Origin: Actinobacteria bacterium IMCC26207
GTDB taxonomy: Bacteria; Actinomycetota; Acidimicrobiia; Acidimicrobiales; Microtrichaceae
Reading direction: 5' to 3'
Length of the DNA: 64,000 nt
Assembly: GCA_001025035.1 (NCBI GenBank)
Contig: LCZK01000009.1
Location: forward strand, 620,001-684,000
In this document: piece by piece, positions 1-9,382 of the stretch
Layout of the letters: every line of letters begins with the position of its first letter
Numbering within the stretch: the stretch's first letter is position 1
The notes under the pieces: model-generated
Seen by the model: only the letters and a program-made list of their open reading frames with translations
Told to the model about the DNA's origin: nothing
The model's database searches: none
Made by a program: the position numbers and the translations under genes

Positions 1-1381
1 CTAAGGCAACGGTGGCGCCACGCATCAGGAGCGGGGTAGCTAGGCGAGTCTCACCCTCTGAAGCAGCAAGACGCAGGGTCGGGTCCTCTGCTGTCCCAAG
101 GAACACGCCATTCCAAATCTTGATCATCGAGAACAAAGTGAGCAGGCTCACAACCAAACTCACACCAATAATTGCGTACTCGCCTGCACTCAACCCGGCT
201 TGGATGATTCCCAACTTGCCCACAAACCCCGACAGGGGAGGTATCCCAGCCAAGCTGAGCGCAGCGAGTAGGAACAATGCAGCTACGAGTGGGGTTCTGC
301 GAATCATGCCCCCAACTTTGCTCAACGCAGTTGACCCGGTGCTTTGTTCGACCAGTCCCGTAGCCAAAAACAGAGCTGTCTTCACGGGAATCTGATGAAA
401 GATAAAGAACACGGTTCCCGCTACTCCGGCCACGCTAAAGAGACCAAGGCCAAGAATCATGTACCCGATCTGGCTGACAATATGGAAGCTCAAAATTCGC
501 TTCATATCGTTCTGCGCTATGGCACCAAGTACCCCGATCACCATCGTAAGGCCCGCACAGACCAGGAGAATTGTTGACGGTCGGTGTTGTGGGAACAGCA
601 GAGTTTGGGTTCGGATAATTGAGTAGACGCCAACCTTTGTGAGCAGGCCTGCGAACACTGCAGTGACTGGCATACGAGCCGTTGGGTAAGAGTCGGGTAG
701 CCAGAAGAACAAGGGAAAGATTGCAGCCTTGATTCCAAACACCACCAACAAAAACATTGAGAGCGCTGTTTGTGTACCACTTGGGAGCTGCGCAATTTTG
801 ACTGCCAGATCGGCCATGTTGACGGTGCCAGTTGCGGCATAGACCCAAGCAATACCGACAACAAACAGCGTTGACGCCAACAAGTTGATGATGATGTAGG
901 TCATGCCAGAACGGATTTGCTCGCGCCTACCACCCAGGGTGATCAGCACATAGCTTGCTGCGAGCGTGATCTCATAAGCAACGAACAAGTTGAACAAGTC
1001 GCCCGTGGTGAACGACAGGGCGACCCCGGCTGTCATGACCAGATAGACCGGATGAAACACTGGTTGGTCCTGGTCGACACCAGGTTGGCCGATGGCGTAG
1101 ATCAGCACGCTGAGTACGGTCACCATGCTGATCACCAGCATGAGAGCGCTGAACATATCCACCACCAGCGTGATACCGAGCGGCGCTGGCCAGCCTCCCA
1201 TTTGCACTGACTGCACGCCATCTCGCTCAACTGCCAGCAGCAGAAATACGGAGTCAGCAACCACTGCAATCAGCGCCCCGACAGCCACGATGCGCTGAAG
1301 CGTTCGATGGTTATACGCAATGATCGCCAGTGCCGCAGCTAGGAGCGGGAGCACGATGGGAAGCACCAAGAGAACGCTCAC
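1..1381 (-). CDS. mrpD: Mrp-type Na+/H+ antiporter subunit D (partial, C-terminus off window)
   Basis: Membrane subunit of the multi-subunit Mrp cation/proton antiporter, homologous to the NuoN/NuoM proton-channel subunits of complex I. About 460 codons are present and the frame stays open to the left edge. The reverse translation contains FNLFVAYEITLAASYVLITLGG fragments in overlapping helices and the family hallmark FPLFFWLPDSYPTA, where the broken-helix and lysine region of these proton-translocating subunits lies. The start is GTG, overlapping the mrpC stop by 4 bp (GTGA), which implies translational coupling. mrpE, mrpF and mrpG would be expected further left, outside the window. Confidence 0.9.
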   Translation of the reverse strand, partial: MSVLLVLPIVLPLLAAALAIIAYNHRTLQRIVAVGALIAVVADSVFLLLAVERDGVQSVQMGGWPAPLGITLVVDMFSALMLVISMVTVLSVLIYAIGQPGVDQDQPVFHPVYLVMTAGVALSFTTGDLFNLFVAYEITLAASYVLITLGGRREQIRSGMTYIIINLLASTLFVVGIAWVYAATGTVNMADLAVKIAQLPSGTQTALSMFLLVVFGIKAAIFPLFFWLPDSYPTARMPVTAVFAGLLTKVGVYSIIRTQTLLFPQHRPSTILLVCAGLTMVIGVLGAIAQNDMKRILSFHIVSQIGYMILGLGLFSVAGVAGTVFFIFHQIPVKTALFLATGLVEQSTGSTALSKVGGMIRRTPLVAALFLLAALSLAGIPPLSGFVGKLGIIQAGLSAGEYAIIGVSLVVSLLTLFSMIKIWNGVFLGTAEDPTLRLAASEGETRLATPLLMRGATVAL

Positions 1382-1767
1382 TTTGGCCTACTCCACCAGC
1401 GACGCATCTCCGCCTCACCAAGCTGAGCGATTCTGGCATCCTCTACATCGTCCTCGACTTCATCGTCTTGAGTGAGTACCCAACTGCGATACGCAATTGC
1501 CAGCAAGAAGGAAATCACGCCAAAACTAATCACAATGGCGGTCAGTGCTAGAGCCTGCGGGAGCGGATCTGCAACGCTGTCCTCGGGGCCAAAGGCACCG
1601 AGGATGGGAGCTTTGCCAGCACGTCCCCCGACCACCATCAGCAGCAGGTTGGCCGAATGGGCCATCAGGGCTAAGCCCAAAATGATGCGCGAGAGCGTTC
1701 GCTGCAACAGCAGGTAGACACCGACAGAGAACAACACAGCGACGATCAGCGCAGAGAAAAAACTCAT
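1378..1767 (-). CDS. mrpC: Mrp-type antiporter subunit C (NuoK-like)
   Basis: A 129-residue protein with three hydrophobic helices, of the size and pattern of MrpC/MnhC, the homologue of complex I NuoK. The middle segment, with GLALMAHSANLLLM, matches the conserved glutamate/asparagine-bearing second helix of the family. The C-terminus is charged and acidic. It overlaps both neighbours by 4 bp, so it is translated within the mrpA-B-C-D operon. The functional assignment rests on family resemblance plus its fixed place between mrpB and mrpD. Confidence 0.9.
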   Translation of the reverse strand: MSFFSALIVAVLFSVGVYLLLQRTLSRIILGLALMAHSANLLLMVVGGRAGKAPILGAFGPEDSVADPLPQALALTAIVISFGVISFLLAIAYRSWVLTQDDEVEDDVEDARIAQLGEAEMRRWWSRPK

Positions 1768-2216
1768 GGCTGAACCTCATCGGGGTCTGTGCCGTCTGCT
1801 CCGCCAAGCTGTTGAAGTAACAACAGCGACATTCCCAGCACAACTAGGTACACGCCAATATCGAAGAACAGCACCGAAGAGGTTTTGACGGTACCGAGCA
1901 CCATCAGATCGGCAGAGAAGATGGCGCTCTCTAAAAACTCATGACCCGTGAGCAGGGAGACGCAGCCCGTCAGGATGGCAAATAACATGCCGACTCCCAA
2001 GAAGGTTGTGGCAGGTATTGAAATGCTTCGCGACAGTGCTGAACTACCACCCGCTACATATCGCAGGCCAAATGCGCAGGAGGCCACTAGACCGCCTGCG
2101 AAACCGCCGCCGGGTTGATTATGGCCGGCGAACAACAAGTAGAGCGAGAGAAGTAACAACGTATGGAACTCTGCTTGTACGCAGAGATCAAGAATCACCG
2201 ATCGTCGCTGAGTCAT
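1764..2216 (-). CDS. mrpB: Mrp-type antiporter subunit B (MnhB domain)
   Basis: A 150-residue membrane protein of the MnhB family. The motif LLLLSLYLLFAGHNQPGGGF near residues 20-40 is the diagnostic MrpB signature (GHNxPGGGF), and about four transmembrane helices follow. It overlaps mrpA and mrpC by 4 bp each. MrpB has no independent catalytic activity that can be read from the sequence. In the family it is required for assembly and activity of the antiporter complex. Confidence 0.92.
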   Translation of the reverse strand: MTQRRSVILDLCVQAEFHTLLLLSLYLLFAGHNQPGGGFAGGLVASCAFGLRYVAGGSSALSRSISIPATTFLGVGMLFAILTGCVSLLTGHEFLESAIFSADLMVLGTVKTSSVLFFDIGVYLVVLGMSLLLLQQLGGADGTDPDEVQP

Positions 2217-4537
2217 GGCTCAACCTCGGCAGGTGATCTCTTTGCACGAACGAGTGCTGCCACCCCAAGCACTGCTACGGCGAGCACCACGATTTCTCCC
2301 ATGGTGTCAAAGCCGCGGAAGTCCACCACGATCACGTTCACCACGTTGTTGCCACCGGCCTGTGAATGGGCTTTGTCGAGGTACTCGCCGGAAATACTCG
2401 GCTCGGTTCTTGCGCCAATTGCAAACAATGTGAAGAGAAAAACGAATACGCCGGCAAGCAGCGCTATTGCAATCTGAGCGCCTTGGCTTCTGCGGAACTT
2501 CGACCGAACAAAGTCAGCAGGAAGATGCCGAAAGGCCAGCACAAACACACCCACACCCAAGGTCTCGATCAGCAACTGGGTGATAGCTAGATCCGGTGCT
2601 CCTTGAATCACAAACAGAGCAGCCATTCCATAGCCCACTGCTCCAACTAGCAGCACGGCGGCAAAGCGTCGGCGCGCAACAGCGGCTGCACATGCGCAGA
2701 CAATCATGATGAGACCAACCACCACCTGCATTGGAGAGTCGGCGAACCAAAGATCCGGCATCACGCCGTCACGCAGCAAGGGAATCCCCGGAAGCACAAT
2801 CATCGTAAGCAAGATGACGCCTAAGTAGATTGGCAAAGACCCGTGCTGCACAAAGCCTGTTACTGCATCAGCACCCTCGAGCAGTCCCTTTACTGTGCGG
2901 TCGTAGCCTCGTTGGGCGCTAGGAACCTTGGGCATCTCGTCTTGCAGTTTCTCAACTCGTAACCGCCACCAGAACAAGGCAAATCCAGCACCGATTGCTA
3001 CTGCCGAGAGCGCAAGAGCCTGGGTAAACCCATGCCACAGTGCCAGGTGATGTTCAGCGCGAACTCCGACTAGTGATGCGTAGGCACGGGTGATGACGGG
3101 GTTTATGAGCGAGGGAACGAGGCCAAACAACAGCGTCAGCACAGCAAGAACAAAGACGGGTGCAAGAAATATCTTCGAGGGTTTTGGAACCTGCTGCCCC
3201 ACAGCTTCACTGCGCACGGAATCCTGATTCGGAATCATGCTGACTGGCCGAGGGCCAAACGCACCCCAGACAAATCGAGCGCTATACGCCACCGTAAAGG
3301 AAGAGCCAATGACGACTCCGATCAGAACTGGAACTCCCCAAGCGAATCCAGTTTCTCCGAGCGCGCCGAGAGCCTCTTCTTTTGCAAGAAATCCAAAGAG
3401 CGGTGGAATTCCTGCCATCGATGCAGCAACCACACCAGCAGCGGCTGCGACTACGGGCCACTGCGCTCCCAGCCTGTCGAGTTTCCGTAGGTCTCGGGTC
3501 TTGCTCTGATGGTCGATGATGCCGACCAACATGAACAGCGCAGCTTTAAAGATGCCGTGCGCGAGCAGCAAGGTGCAACCAGCAAAGATTGACTCCCTGG
3601 TACCTACGCCAAAGAGGAGCATCATCAGCCCTAGTTGGCTGATAGTCCCGTAGGCCAGCAGCAATTTCAGATCATGCTGGCGAAGTGATCGGTAGGCCCC
3701 GATCAACATGCTGGCAAGTCCAAAGCTGATGACTAGCGGACGCCAAACGCTGTAGTCTGCAAAGGCCGGTGTAAACCGAGCGACCAAGTAGACCCCGGCA
3801 GTCACCATGGTGGCCGAGTGCAAGTACGAACTCACCGGAGTAGGCGCATTCATGGCCCGAGGGAGCCAACTATGGAACGGTACTTGGGCCGACTTTGTAA
3901 ACGCTCCGATCAGAACGAGTACCAACGCAAAGTTGACCACCGAACCGGAGGGCGGTCGCGCTAGAAGCTCAGCCATTGAGTAGGTTCCGGCAGCCTCACC
4001 GAGCAGCACAAAGCCGCCCAACATGGCGAGTCCTCCCATGCCGGTAATGAGCAGCGCCTGCATAGCTCCTGATCGCGCAGCAGTCTTTTCATCCTCGATG
4101 CTGATCAACAAGTACGAGGTGATCGAGGTGAGTTCCCAGAACAAGAACAGTGCCAGCAAGTTGTCAGCAAGAACTAGGCCGACCATCGACCCAGAGAACA
4201 ACAGCAGAGTTGCGGCGAAGCGGCCGATGATGGGCTCTGTATGGAAATACGAGCCGGCATAGAGAAAGACCAAGACTCCAATTCCTGCCACAAGCGACAG
4301 CATGAGAAAGGCGAACCCGTCAAAGCGAAGCCCAAGTGTTAGGCCAAGCTGCGGCACCCAGGCTGCCTGCTCAATGAGCGGACCGGAATCAGAGATCTGG
4401 CCATAAGCCCAGATACCCCAGATGCAAGCTGCTGCGGGTACAGCCGCAGCTACATAAAACACTCTCCTGCCGATACGCGCAGCGAGGACGGGAAGAACGG
4501 CTGCTACGCACCCAAAGGCCAGGATCAGGACAAACAT
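2213..4537 (-). CDS. mrpA: Mrp-type antiporter subunit A (NuoL-like, with C-terminal MrpB-like domain)
   Basis: A 774-residue polytopic protein. The N-terminal ~500 residues are NuoL-like: ENKLALFLFWE-type segment (NLLALFLFWELTSITSYLLI), KSAQVPFHSWLPRAMNAPTPVSS and LHSATMVTAGVYL are the classic proton-channel motifs. The C-terminal part carries the DUF4040/MnhB-like region expected in full-length MrpA (GAPDLAITQLLIETLGVGVF). The gene is first of the mrp set and follows glnD by 9 bp on the same strand. Mrp complexes extrude Na+ in exchange for protons and support alkaline and salt tolerance. Length agrees with the family. Confidence 0.94.
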   Translation of the reverse strand: MFVLILAFGCVAAVLPVLAARIGRRVFYVAAAVPAAACIWGIWAYGQISDSGPLIEQAAWVPQLGLTLGLRFDGFAFLMLSLVAGIGVLVFLYAGSYFHTEPIIGRFAATLLLFSGSMVGLVLADNLLALFLFWELTSITSYLLISIEDEKTAARSGAMQALLITGMGGLAMLGGFVLLGEAAGTYSMAELLARPPSGSVVNFALVLVLIGAFTKSAQVPFHSWLPRAMNAPTPVSSYLHSATMVTAGVYLVARFTPAFADYSVWRPLVISFGLASMLIGAYRSLRQHDLKLLLAYGTISQLGLMMLLFGVGTRESIFAGCTLLLAHGIFKAALFMLVGIIDHQSKTRDLRKLDRLGAQWPVVAAAAGVVAASMAGIPPLFGFLAKEEALGALGETGFAWGVPVLIGVVIGSSFTVAYSARFVWGAFGPRPVSMIPNQDSVRSEAVGQQVPKPSKIFLAPVFVLAVLTLLFGLVPSLINPVITRAYASLVGVRAEHHLALWHGFTQALALSAVAIGAGFALFWWRLRVEKLQDEMPKVPSAQRGYDRTVKGLLEGADAVTGFVQHGSLPIYLGVILLTMIVLPGIPLLRDGVMPDLWFADSPMQVVVGLIMIVCACAAAVARRRFAAVLLVGAVGYGMAALFVIQGAPDLAITQLLIETLGVGVFVLAFRHLPADFVRSKFRRSQGAQIAIALLAGVFVFLFTLFAIGARTEPSISGEYLDKAHSQAGGNNVVNVIVVDFRGFDTMGEIVVLAVAVLGVAALVRAKRSPAEVEP

Positions 4538-4546
4538 GTGTAGCGC

Positions 4547-6850
4547 TTAGACCGAGGGCTCGAGCACATGCATGAGCGCCAGCCGAATCTCGTCTTGATG
4601 CTCAGGATCTTGCACTTGGCCGCCACCGGCCAGCGTTAAGTAGAAGGTGTCGATCACATCTTCACCCATGGTGTGGATTTTTGCCGAGGAGACGTTCAGG
4701 TCTAGGTCTGCGAGAGCGCGGGTAAGCCCGTACAGCAAACCGATGCGGTCTGGTCCTACTGCTTCAAGCACAGTCGCACCGGCAGTGGCGTCATTATCGA
4801 ATCTCACCCGAGAAGGGAACTGACTTGGCCCCCGGAGCGGTCTACGGCGGGCGCGCCGCACACGGTCCTCGAGGCGAGCTTGAACGGCAAGGCGGCCTTC
4901 TAATGACTTCAAAATATCGGCTCGGACGTCATCCCAAGGCAGCACTGCCGAGCCGCCGACTGTTACTTGGAATTCGTCTAGTGCTACTCCGTTCTCGGAA
5001 TAGACATTTGCTCCCACTACATCAAGATCATGAAGGGCTAAAGCGCCCGCCACCCGAAAGAAGGCGCCAAGGCGGTCCGGGCAGACCACTGTAATTCGCT
5101 CCCCTTGAACCGAAATATGAATCCCTGGGGTCTGCATGAGTAGTCGTTGCTCATCATTCGGAAAGCTTGACCGTTCAGAGTGCTCCTCGACCCCATTGAG
5201 CAGGTTGGCAACTCGACTCGAGAGCTGTTCTACGAGCTGTGCCTTCCATGGCCCCCAAGAGGTTTCCCCAGTAGAGACACCATCGGCTTCAGACAATGCC
5301 CGCAGCAAGGCCAGACGATCGGGCGTCTCAACTATTTTCGCCACTCCCTCGATGGTGGCGGGATCATCAAGGTCTCGACGAGTTGCGATTTCTGACAAGA
5401 GAAGGTGATTCAAGACCAAGAACTCGAGAGTTGCTTGGTCCTCGGAATTGAAGCCCATTCGGCCCGCAATAGTCGTGGTGAGTTGCATGCCCACCTTGCT
5501 GTGATCCCCGGGGTAGGCCTTGCCAATATCATGCAGAAGCGCAGCAATCACCAACAAGTCAGGCCGTGGCGTGCGATGAGCTAGCGAGGCCGCCTCGGCG
5601 CTGCACTCCAAGAGGTGCCGGTCAACGGTGTAGTGATGAAACACATTGCGTTGCGGCAGACTCCGGCAAGGTTCCCACTCGGGAATCAGTGGAGTCCAGA
5701 GCCCGAACTGGTCCAGAGTTTCAATCACAGGGATCGAAGCAGATCCATGGCGGAGTAGCTCAACAAATAACTTCTGTGCGCTCGCTGGCCACGGGTCCGA
5801 CAAGGCGGGAGCAAGCGCCAGCGCCTCAAGCGTACGGCCCTCGATTCGTGCCGAGTTCCGGGCCGCCGCAAGGGCCACCTGAAGCACGGCAAGAGGGTCA
5901 GTGACAGGTACTGCATTCTCTGCGAGGCAGACTCGCGCATTGCGCAGCACCAGAGAGTTGTCGAGTTGACGTTCCCTACGGAAGCGGTCCCGAAAAGGCC
6001 CGCCAAGGGACAGCTTGATCTCATGAAAGCACTCGTCCGTGGCCCACGCAATCGTTCTACCCGCTGCAGCAACTCGGGCCATGAGCAGGTCAGCGTCGGC
6101 ATCACCGACTGCAGCAGCAACAGCATCTTGCTCCTGCATCAGCAGTTGGTCACCTGGGCGCGCAGTGCATCTGTGCAGCTCGATTCGCACTGCCAGAAGT
6201 TCATCGTAAGCAGGGGCCAAAGAGTCCAGCACTGACTCGTCGATATCGGCGCCCGCCGCTCGTGCCCAACTCAACGCGTGAACATCTCGCAGGCCGCCAC
6301 GGCCCTCTTTGAGGTCGGGCTCCAAATCAAACGCGAGCTCTCCTGACACACGATGGCGCTCCTCAACTGAGCTGCTCAGTTCGCTCAGCCAACGCTTCCC
6401 GCGTTTACGCCAGTTCACCTTGGCTTTCTCTGCGAGTTCAGCAGTCAGGGCTGCGTCACCGGCTATGTGTCGGGCCGAGAGCAGCGCAGTAGCAGTAACA
6501 AGGTCCTCGTTCGCTAGGGCAAGCGTGTCCTTTGTATTACGCACTGCATGGCCAAGCTTGAGCCCAGCATCCCAGATTGGATACCAGAGAGCGTCAGCAA
6601 TCGCTGCTACCTGCTGCGCAGGAGCATCTCGAGCATGAAGCAGAAGCAGATCTAGGTCTGATTGAGGGGCGAGCTCGCAACGGCCTTGGCCACCCACGGC
6701 AACAAGAGCAACCCCAGTCGCCCCAGCATCGCTTGCCTCAAAGATTTCGACCAGCCAGGACTCAATCAACTCGGTATAGGCGACGCAAAAGTCTCGCCCT
6801 TGAAGTTGACGGTCGTCCAAGAAGTCGCTGCGTTGCAGGGCGTAGGACAT
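4547..6850 (-). CDS. glnD: [Protein-PII] nucleotidyltransferase/nucleotidyl-removing enzyme GlnD
   Basis: Bifunctional nitrogen sensor that modifies and demodifies the P-II protein according to glutamine. Domain order is complete. The nucleotidyltransferase motif GGQGRCELAPQSDLDLL lies at residues 53-69, with catalytic aspartates in SDLD. The HD domain has LLHDIGKAYPGDHSKVG near residue 440. Two C-terminal ACT domains sense glutamine (CPDRLGAFFRVAGAL and VGPDRIGLLYGLTRAL). At 767 residues it is within the family range. Actinobacterial homologues adenylylate rather than uridylylate P-II; which nucleotide is used here cannot be read from the sequence. It lies 90 bp downstream of glnB and 9 bp upstream of mrpA. 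Confidence 0.94.
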   Translation of the reverse strand: MSYALQRSDFLDDRQLQGRDFCVAYTELIESWLVEIFEASDAGATGVALVAVGGQGRCELAPQSDLDLLLLHARDAPAQQVAAIADALWYPIWDAGLKLGHAVRNTKDTLALANEDLVTATALLSARHIAGDAALTAELAEKAKVNWRKRGKRWLSELSSSVEERHRVSGELAFDLEPDLKEGRGGLRDVHALSWARAAGADIDESVLDSLAPAYDELLAVRIELHRCTARPGDQLLMQEQDAVAAAVGDADADLLMARVAAAGRTIAWATDECFHEIKLSLGGPFRDRFRRERQLDNSLVLRNARVCLAENAVPVTDPLAVLQVALAAARNSARIEGRTLEALALAPALSDPWPASAQKLFVELLRHGSASIPVIETLDQFGLWTPLIPEWEPCRSLPQRNVFHHYTVDRHLLECSAEAASLAHRTPRPDLLVIAALLHDIGKAYPGDHSKVGMQLTTTIAGRMGFNSEDQATLEFLVLNHLLLSEIATRRDLDDPATIEGVAKIVETPDRLALLRALSEADGVSTGETSWGPWKAQLVEQLSSRVANLLNGVEEHSERSSFPNDEQRLLMQTPGIHISVQGERITVVCPDRLGAFFRVAGALALHDLDVVGANVYSENGVALDEFQVTVGGSAVLPWDDVRADILKSLEGRLAVQARLEDRVRRARRRPLRGPSQFPSRVRFDNDATAGATVLEAVGPDRIGLLYGLTRALADLDLNVSSAKIHTMGEDVIDTFYLTLAGGGQVQDPEHQDEIRLALMHVLEPSV

Positions 6851-6939
6851 GTCTTCCTTAATCTACCGAACGCACTGCACCAAGGAGCGACCCCGTGGAT
6901 TCTTAGGGTTGCCGGAACAACATGCTGCTCGCAAACTGC

Positions 6940-7553
<614 letters not shown>

Positions 7554-7730
7554 ATGCCTGTTCGACATGACTGTCGCCACTACTCCAGTCGCTCTGTAAC
7601 CCCAACTGAACTCGTTCAACGCTGCCGACTAGGGGCTGCCGCAGAGACACCATTTGATTGCCCCGAGGATTGCCTGTTTTTTGAGAGACGGCCGATCGAT
7701 AGCAGCTGGACCCCCCCGCCCAAGAGCTAG
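7554..7730 (+). CDS. Small Cys/His-rich conserved protein (probable zinc-binding)
   Basis: A 58-residue ORF starting MPVRHDCRHYSSR and containing CRLGAAAETPFDCPEDCLFFERR. The HDCRH cluster, a single Cys and then CPEDC give five potential metal ligands, so a small zinc knuckle is likely. The pattern resembles a short conserved actinobacterial protein family known to me only as hypothetical. An earlier in-frame start at 7473 would add residues with no family look. No good ribosome site precedes the ATG, which weakens the case. The stop codon is followed directly by CAGC-rich degenerate repeats. Confidence 0.55.
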   Translation: MPVRHDCRHYSSRSVTPTELVQRCRLGAAAETPFDCPEDCLFFERRPIDSSWTPPPKS

Positions 7731-7800
7731 CTGCCCAGTAACTCAGCTACCCAGCAACTCAGCTGCCCGGCTGATCAGCTGCTCAGTAGGTCAGCTGCGC
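7728..7800 (+). repeat. CAGC-rich degenerate tandem repeats after a stop codon
   Basis: Starting at the TAG of the small Cys/His gene, variants of GCTGCCCAGTAACTCA recur about every 14-16 bases (CAGCTACCCAGCAACTCA, CAGCTGCCCGG, CAGCTGCTCAGTAGGTCAGCTG). The array runs into the 3' end of the convergent hypothetical gene, so it codes for that protein's last residues on the other strand. Confidence 0.6.
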
Positions 7801-8080
7801 GGCGAAAGAACTTGCTTCGCGGCAGTACCTCGGCCCCGAGGGCAAGTGCCCAGGCCATCGTTTCGTCCTCTACGTGAGGAGCAAAACCAATCACTCGGCC
7901 TGAGGCGCTCACCACAACCTCAAGGACTTCGGCTACGCCAGGCCGAGAGAGGTCAACAAACACCAGGTCAGCACCAGCGGCAACGATCGGAAGTAGCGCA
8001 GCGGCTCCCACAAACTCAATCTGATGCTGGCCGAGTCGAGATCGGTCCATGAGGTCGGGAATAAGCGCAACCACCTTCAT
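7775..8080 (-). CDS. Hypothetical protein with receiver-like fold pattern
   Basis: A 101-residue soluble protein beginning MKVVALIPDLMDRSRL. The alternation of hydrophobic strands (KVVALIP, ADLVFVDLSRPG, GRVIGFAPHV, GAEVLPRSKF) and helices resembles a truncated response-regulator receiver or Rossmann-like fold. DLSRPG sits where the phospho-acceptor aspartate would be and PRSKF where the conserved lysine would be. I do not recognise a named family. Its ATG overlaps the stop of the upstream gene by 4 bp, so it is probably translated with it. Confidence 0.65.
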   Translation of the reverse strand: MKVVALIPDLMDRSRLGQHQIEFVGAAALLPIVAAGADLVFVDLSRPGVAEVLEVVVSASGRVIGFAPHVEDETMAWALALGAEVLPRSKFFRRAADLLSS

Positions 8081-8574
8081 CGCTGACCCGCCTCTCGCCG
8101 ACGAAGCAAATGCAGGTGAGCCTTAGCTGCACCCCACTCCAACCCTGGATCACGAAGCCGCTCATCAACATCACTGAACGATGCTGGAGCTAAGCCGTAG
8201 ATGTCTTCGGGAAAGGCTCGCTGCTCAAACTCATCGCGCTGAACCTCGGGGACTCCCGCTGACTTCAGCACTGCGGTGGCATAGCCCGTCGAGGATCGAA
8301 GCAGCGAGAGCGGGCTGCCCTGTTGTGCATCTAGGTCTGTCTGCAGCAGGGCTCGCATTCTGGCGCTGACATCTGTTCTGCACTGCTCACCGGCATCTTG
8401 GGACCCCGCAAGCTGTGACTGGTCAAGGCTCATACCTGCCGAGGCTGCCCGGTTCTTGACGCAGTTGCATACCCAGTCGACCAGGACAGCGTCCACTGCT
8501 TCGGCTAACTGCGCCGAGTACTGAACAAACATCTGCTCCGCTGCCGAGAGCGGGGTTGACTCGTTAGCCTCCAT
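8077..8574 (-). CDS. Hypothetical protein, 165 residues
   Basis: Conserved-looking soluble protein with no family I can name. The frame could open at 8691, but that extension is only the antisense of the neighbour's repeat-coded tail (Gln/Pro/Leu-rich). The ATG at 8574 is preceded by AGGTGG and gives MEANESTPLSAAEQMFVQYSAQ. The protein is mostly helical and contains a CNCVKNRA segment and a C-terminal acidic/aromatic stretch, FPEDIYGLAPASFSDVDERL. It overlaps the DUF2993 gene by 11 bp and the receiver-like gene by 4 bp, placing all three in one transcript. Confidence 0.7.
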   Translation of the reverse strand: MEANESTPLSAAEQMFVQYSAQLAEAVDAVLVDWVCNCVKNRAASAGMSLDQSQLAGSQDAGEQCRTDVSARMRALLQTDLDAQQGSPLSLLRSSTGYATAVLKSAGVPEVQRDEFEQRAFPEDIYGLAPASFSDVDERLRDPGLEWGAAKAHLHLLRRREAGQR

Positions 8575-9373
8575 CGTTGCCACCTGTGGGAGTCGCTGTT
8601 GAGGGAGTTGATGTGGAGGGAGTCGCTGTAGAGGGAGTTGCTGGCTTTTCGAGTGTCGCTGGCGGCTCAAGCTGCGTGGGCTGTGCGTCAACTGGGATGG
8701 CAGGGGTGCCGACTCCGATCGAGTTGCGCAGTACTCCGGGAAGCGAATTCCCCGTGCAGGCCAATTCGACCATCTGGCCCAGAATTCGCACTTGAGGGTC
8801 GCAGGGCAAAAGTTCTGGGTCGGCCACTTGCAAGGAAGTCACTTGGCCGGCCGCGCGGAGTTGTGCAGAATCGATGATCAGGTCATTTCCCTGAAGAGAA
8901 AGCTCCGCAGGCTCGAGCGGCGAACCAAGGAGAAGTACCCCATCACGAATCTCGGCGGGAACACCAACGAGAGCGCCAATTTGGCTTGGGTCAATGAGTA
9001 CTCGGACCGAGCCTGAGCCAAGTGAAGAGGCCACCACCTTGGCAGTGCGCAGCGATAAGTCAATCTGCAGATCATTGAGGATGTAGTCGGCCTGGGTAAC
9101 GGGGAGCGAGTAGAGCTTGGCGTTCTGCAGGTCAATAGCGATGCGATCCACTTGGCCCGTGAAGATCGCTGACAGCACGGTTGGCCGCCACCAAGATTCT
9201 CCGACTGTGACCTCTACCCCGCCAGCTACCCCAGCAGAGCGGAGTTGATCCTCGGCAATCTTCTCCGTGGCAAGGCGGCCACCGATCTCTCCGCAGATTG
9301 CGACCACTACAACAAGCAGGGCCAACCCCATCAGCACCTTGCGGGCAGTCTTGGCCTTGGATTGTTTAGCCAT
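8564..9373 (-). CDS. DUF2993 (LmeA-like) membrane-anchored protein
   Basis: A 269-residue protein with one N-terminal membrane helix (KVLMGLALLVVVVAICGEIGG) followed by an extracytoplasmic DUF2993 domain: GVEVTVGESWWRPTVLSAIFTGQ, then VDRIAIDLQNAKL and DLSLRTAKVVASSL are characteristic. In mycobacteria LmeA of this family binds phosphoinositides and helps control lipomannan length; transfer of that role here is inference. The C-terminal tail is a Pro/Ala/Thr/Ser repeat (PSTATPSTSTPSTATPT) coded by an imperfect 15-bp repeat at 8577-8640 and is probably a flexible linker. Confidence 0.85.
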   Translation of the reverse strand: MAKQSKAKTARKVLMGLALLVVVVAICGEIGGRLATEKIAEDQLRSAGVAGGVEVTVGESWWRPTVLSAIFTGQVDRIAIDLQNAKLYSLPVTQADYILNDLQIDLSLRTAKVVASSLGSGSVRVLIDPSQIGALVGVPAEIRDGVLLLGSPLEPAELSLQGNDLIIDSAQLRAAGQVTSLQVADPELLPCDPQVRILGQMVELACTGNSLPGVLRNSIGVGTPAIPVDAQPTQLEPPATLEKPATPSTATPSTSTPSTATPTGGNDGG

Positions 9374-9382
9374 GGACTGTGC

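Noticed and set aside
5566-6638. Several 80-110 codon plus-strand frames opposite glnD
   Set aside because: Arg/Ser/Pro-rich shadow translations of the GlnD coding strand.
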